5,797 bases of DNA. Source: an uncultured Eubacteriales bacterium. GTDB lineage: Bacteria; Bacillota; Clostridia; Lachnospirales; Anaerotignaceae. Of the stretch, positions 4,603-5,797 are shown one piece after another; within the stretch, counting starts at the first letter, position 1, and each line of letters opens with the position of its first letter. The notes under the pieces are model-generated. The model had not been told where the DNA came from and searched no databases. It saw only the letters and a program-made list of their open reading frames with translations. The stretch covers positions 1 through 5,797 of the forward strand of contig URLB01000120.1 of NCBI GenBank assembly GCA_900548595.1. The letters run 5' to 3'. The translations under genes and the position numbers were made by a program.

Positions 4603-5797
4603 ATGGGAAACTGGATTTTTATAGCGCCCATAGTAGGCGTTATAGCCCTTATCTTTGCCCTTTTCCTTTCCAAGAAAGTTTCTAGGGAAGAAGCGGGTAC
4701 GGATAGGATGAAAGAGATTGCGGAAGCCATCAGCGACGGTGCGCACGCATTCTTAACAGCGGAATACAGAATTCTGGTTATTTTTATTGTTGTATTATTT
4801 GTACTTATTGCCGTAGGTATCGGCGTCGGCTCAGGAATTGCCTTTGTAGCCGGAACATTATGCTCTATTCTTGCAGGATACTTCGGAATGAGCGTTGCTA
4901 CAAAAGCTAACGTAAGAACTGCAAACGCAGCCAGAACAAGCGGAATGAACAGAGCTCTTTCAATAGCGTTCAGCGGCGGCGCAGTTATGGGTATGTCAGT
5001 TGTAGGTCTCGGACTTCTCGGCGTAAGTATCGTTTACATGGTAACAGGCGATACAAATATTCTTTTCGGTTTCAGTCTCGGAGCTTCATCTGTTGCTCTT
5101 TTCTCACGTGTAGGCGGAGGTATTTATACAAAGGCTGCCGACGTAGGAGCTGACCTTGTAGGTAAGGTAGAAGCGGGAATACCCGAGGACGACCCTCGTA
5201 ACCCGGCTGTTATAGCCGACAACGTAGGCGATAACGTAGGCGACGTTGCAGGTATGGGCGCAGACCTTTTTGAATCTTATGTAGGCGCTATCGTTTCAGC
5301 CGTAACTCTCGGCGTTGTGGCATTCGGAACAGAAGGAGCCGTATTCCCTCTTGTTCTTTCAGGTGTAGGTATTATCGCAGCTATCATCGGATGTTTCTTT
5401 GTAAGAGGCGATGAAAAATCAAATCCTCATAAAGCGCTTAAGACAGGTACTTATGTAGCCAGCGCTATAGTGGTTATTTTATCAATAGTTTTAAGTAATT
5501 ATTTCTTTAAGAGCTTCAGCCTTGCGATTTCCATAATTGCAGGTCTTATCGTAGGTGTTATTATCGGTATAATAACAGAGAGATATACGTCAAGCGATTT
5601 CAGATCCGTTAAGAAGATTGCGGATCAGTCCGAAACAGGAGCCGCTACAACAATCATCAGCGGTCTTGCCGTAGGTATGGAATCAACAGCCGCTCCTATA
5701 ATACTTATAGCCGTAGGTATTCTTGTAGCTTACGGTTTCGGCGGACTTTACGGAATTGCTCTTGCAGCCGTAGGTATGCTTTCAACAACAGGTATCA
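4603..5797 (+). CDS. hppA: Membrane ion-translocating pyrophosphatase, 5' part
   Basis: The first 398 residues of an integral membrane pyrophosphatase, which couples pyrophosphate hydrolysis to pumping of Na+ or H+ out of the cytoplasm. The gene runs off the right edge; full-length relatives are about 650-700 residues. The signature GGGIYTKAADVGADLVGKVE (171-190) is followed by GIPEDDPRNP (192-201) and DNVGDNVGDVAGMGADLFESY (206-226), holding the Mg-pyrophosphate ligands K177, D180, D184, D206, D210, D214 and D221, and the gate glutamate E224. Hydrophobic segments lie near 4-24, 57-78, 79-98, 120-147, 153-168, 214-242, 247-267, 283-298, 308-325 and 365-398. Glutamate in FESY is found in Na+ pumps and in K+-independent H+ pumps, so the ion is undecided; the K+-dependence residue in the GNTTA motif is beyond the window. 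AGGGGG (4590-4595) lies 7 bases before the ATG. Gene context and motifs fit the Na+ type of anaerobes, but this is inference. Confidence 0.97.
   Translation, partial: MGNWIFIAPIVGVIALIFALFLSKKVSREEAGTDRMKEIAEAISDGAHAFLTAEYRILVIFIVVLFVLIAVGIGVGSGIAFVAGTLCSILAGYFGMSVATKANVRTANAARTSGMNRALSIAFSGGAVMGMSVVGLGLLGVSIVYMVTGDTNILFGFSLGASSVALFSRVGGGIYTKAADVGADLVGKVEAGIPEDDPRNPAVIADNVGDNVGDVAGMGADLFESYVGAIVSAVTLGVVAFGTEGAVFPLVLSGVGIIAAIIGCFFVRGDEKSNPHKALKTGTYVASAIVVILSIVLSNYFFKSFSLAISIIAGLIVGVIIGIITERYTSSDFRSVKKIADQSETGAATTIISGLAVGMESTAAPIILIAVGILVAYGFGGLYGIALAAVGMLSTTGI

Noticed and set aside
4810..5777. Four exact copies of GCCGTAGGTAT in hppA (4810, 5668, 5710, 5767).
   Set aside because: All are in frame and encode Ala-Val-Gly followed by Ile or Met in membrane helices, so they are explained by codon preference (GCC, GTA, GGT) rather than by a DNA repeat element.

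Overview
The window looks like chromosomal housekeeping DNA from a low-GC anaerobic member of the Bacillota, most likely Clostridia. The basis is AT-rich spacers, strong purine-rich Shine-Dalgarno sites (AAGGAGGA, AGGGGG), simple hairpin-plus-T terminators, a GntR/UTRA regulator, and a membrane pyrophosphatase of the type common in anaerobes. This is inference from gene content; no species can be named.

Layout. Positions 1-120 hold two perfect hairpins and then a classical terminator that ends an upstream unit outside the window. A two-gene plus-strand operon follows: a COG2509-family FAD-dependent oxidoreductase (196-1788), overlapped by 8 bases by a single-domain metallo-beta-lactamase-fold hydrolase of the glyoxalase II/YcbL type (1781-2398). 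A bidirectional terminator (2425-2457) separates it from two minus-strand genes: yaaA (2467-3213) and, upstream of it, a GntR/UTRA transcription regulator (3400-4161). A 441-base AT-rich region follows, and then the 5' part of a membrane ion-translocating pyrophosphatase gene, hppA, on the plus strand. It is cut by the window edge after 398 residues.

All five genes are recognisable families with intact visible motifs. No mobile-element gene, CRISPR array, tRNA or rRNA was seen. No clearly new protein system is present. The less ordinary material is non-coding. The gntR-hppA intergenic region carries a near-consensus plus-strand promoter with an inverted repeat inside its spacer, a small terminator-like hairpin about 20 bases after its predicted start, two exact TGTATACA palindromes, several nested inverted repeats, a second good promoter close to hppA, and an hppA leader in which one segment can pair with either of two upstream repeats. 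The gntR-yaaA spacer is framed by a roughly 19-base imperfect inverted repeat.

How the parts may work together (inference): the GntR protein is divergent from hppA and is the obvious candidate to bind the palindromes between them, so hppA may be under small-molecule control through the UTRA domain, with a further layer in the long structured leader. The FAD enzyme and the hydrolase are translationally coupled, but their substrates cannot be read from sequence. yaaA has its own long leader and may or may not be co-transcribed with gntR.
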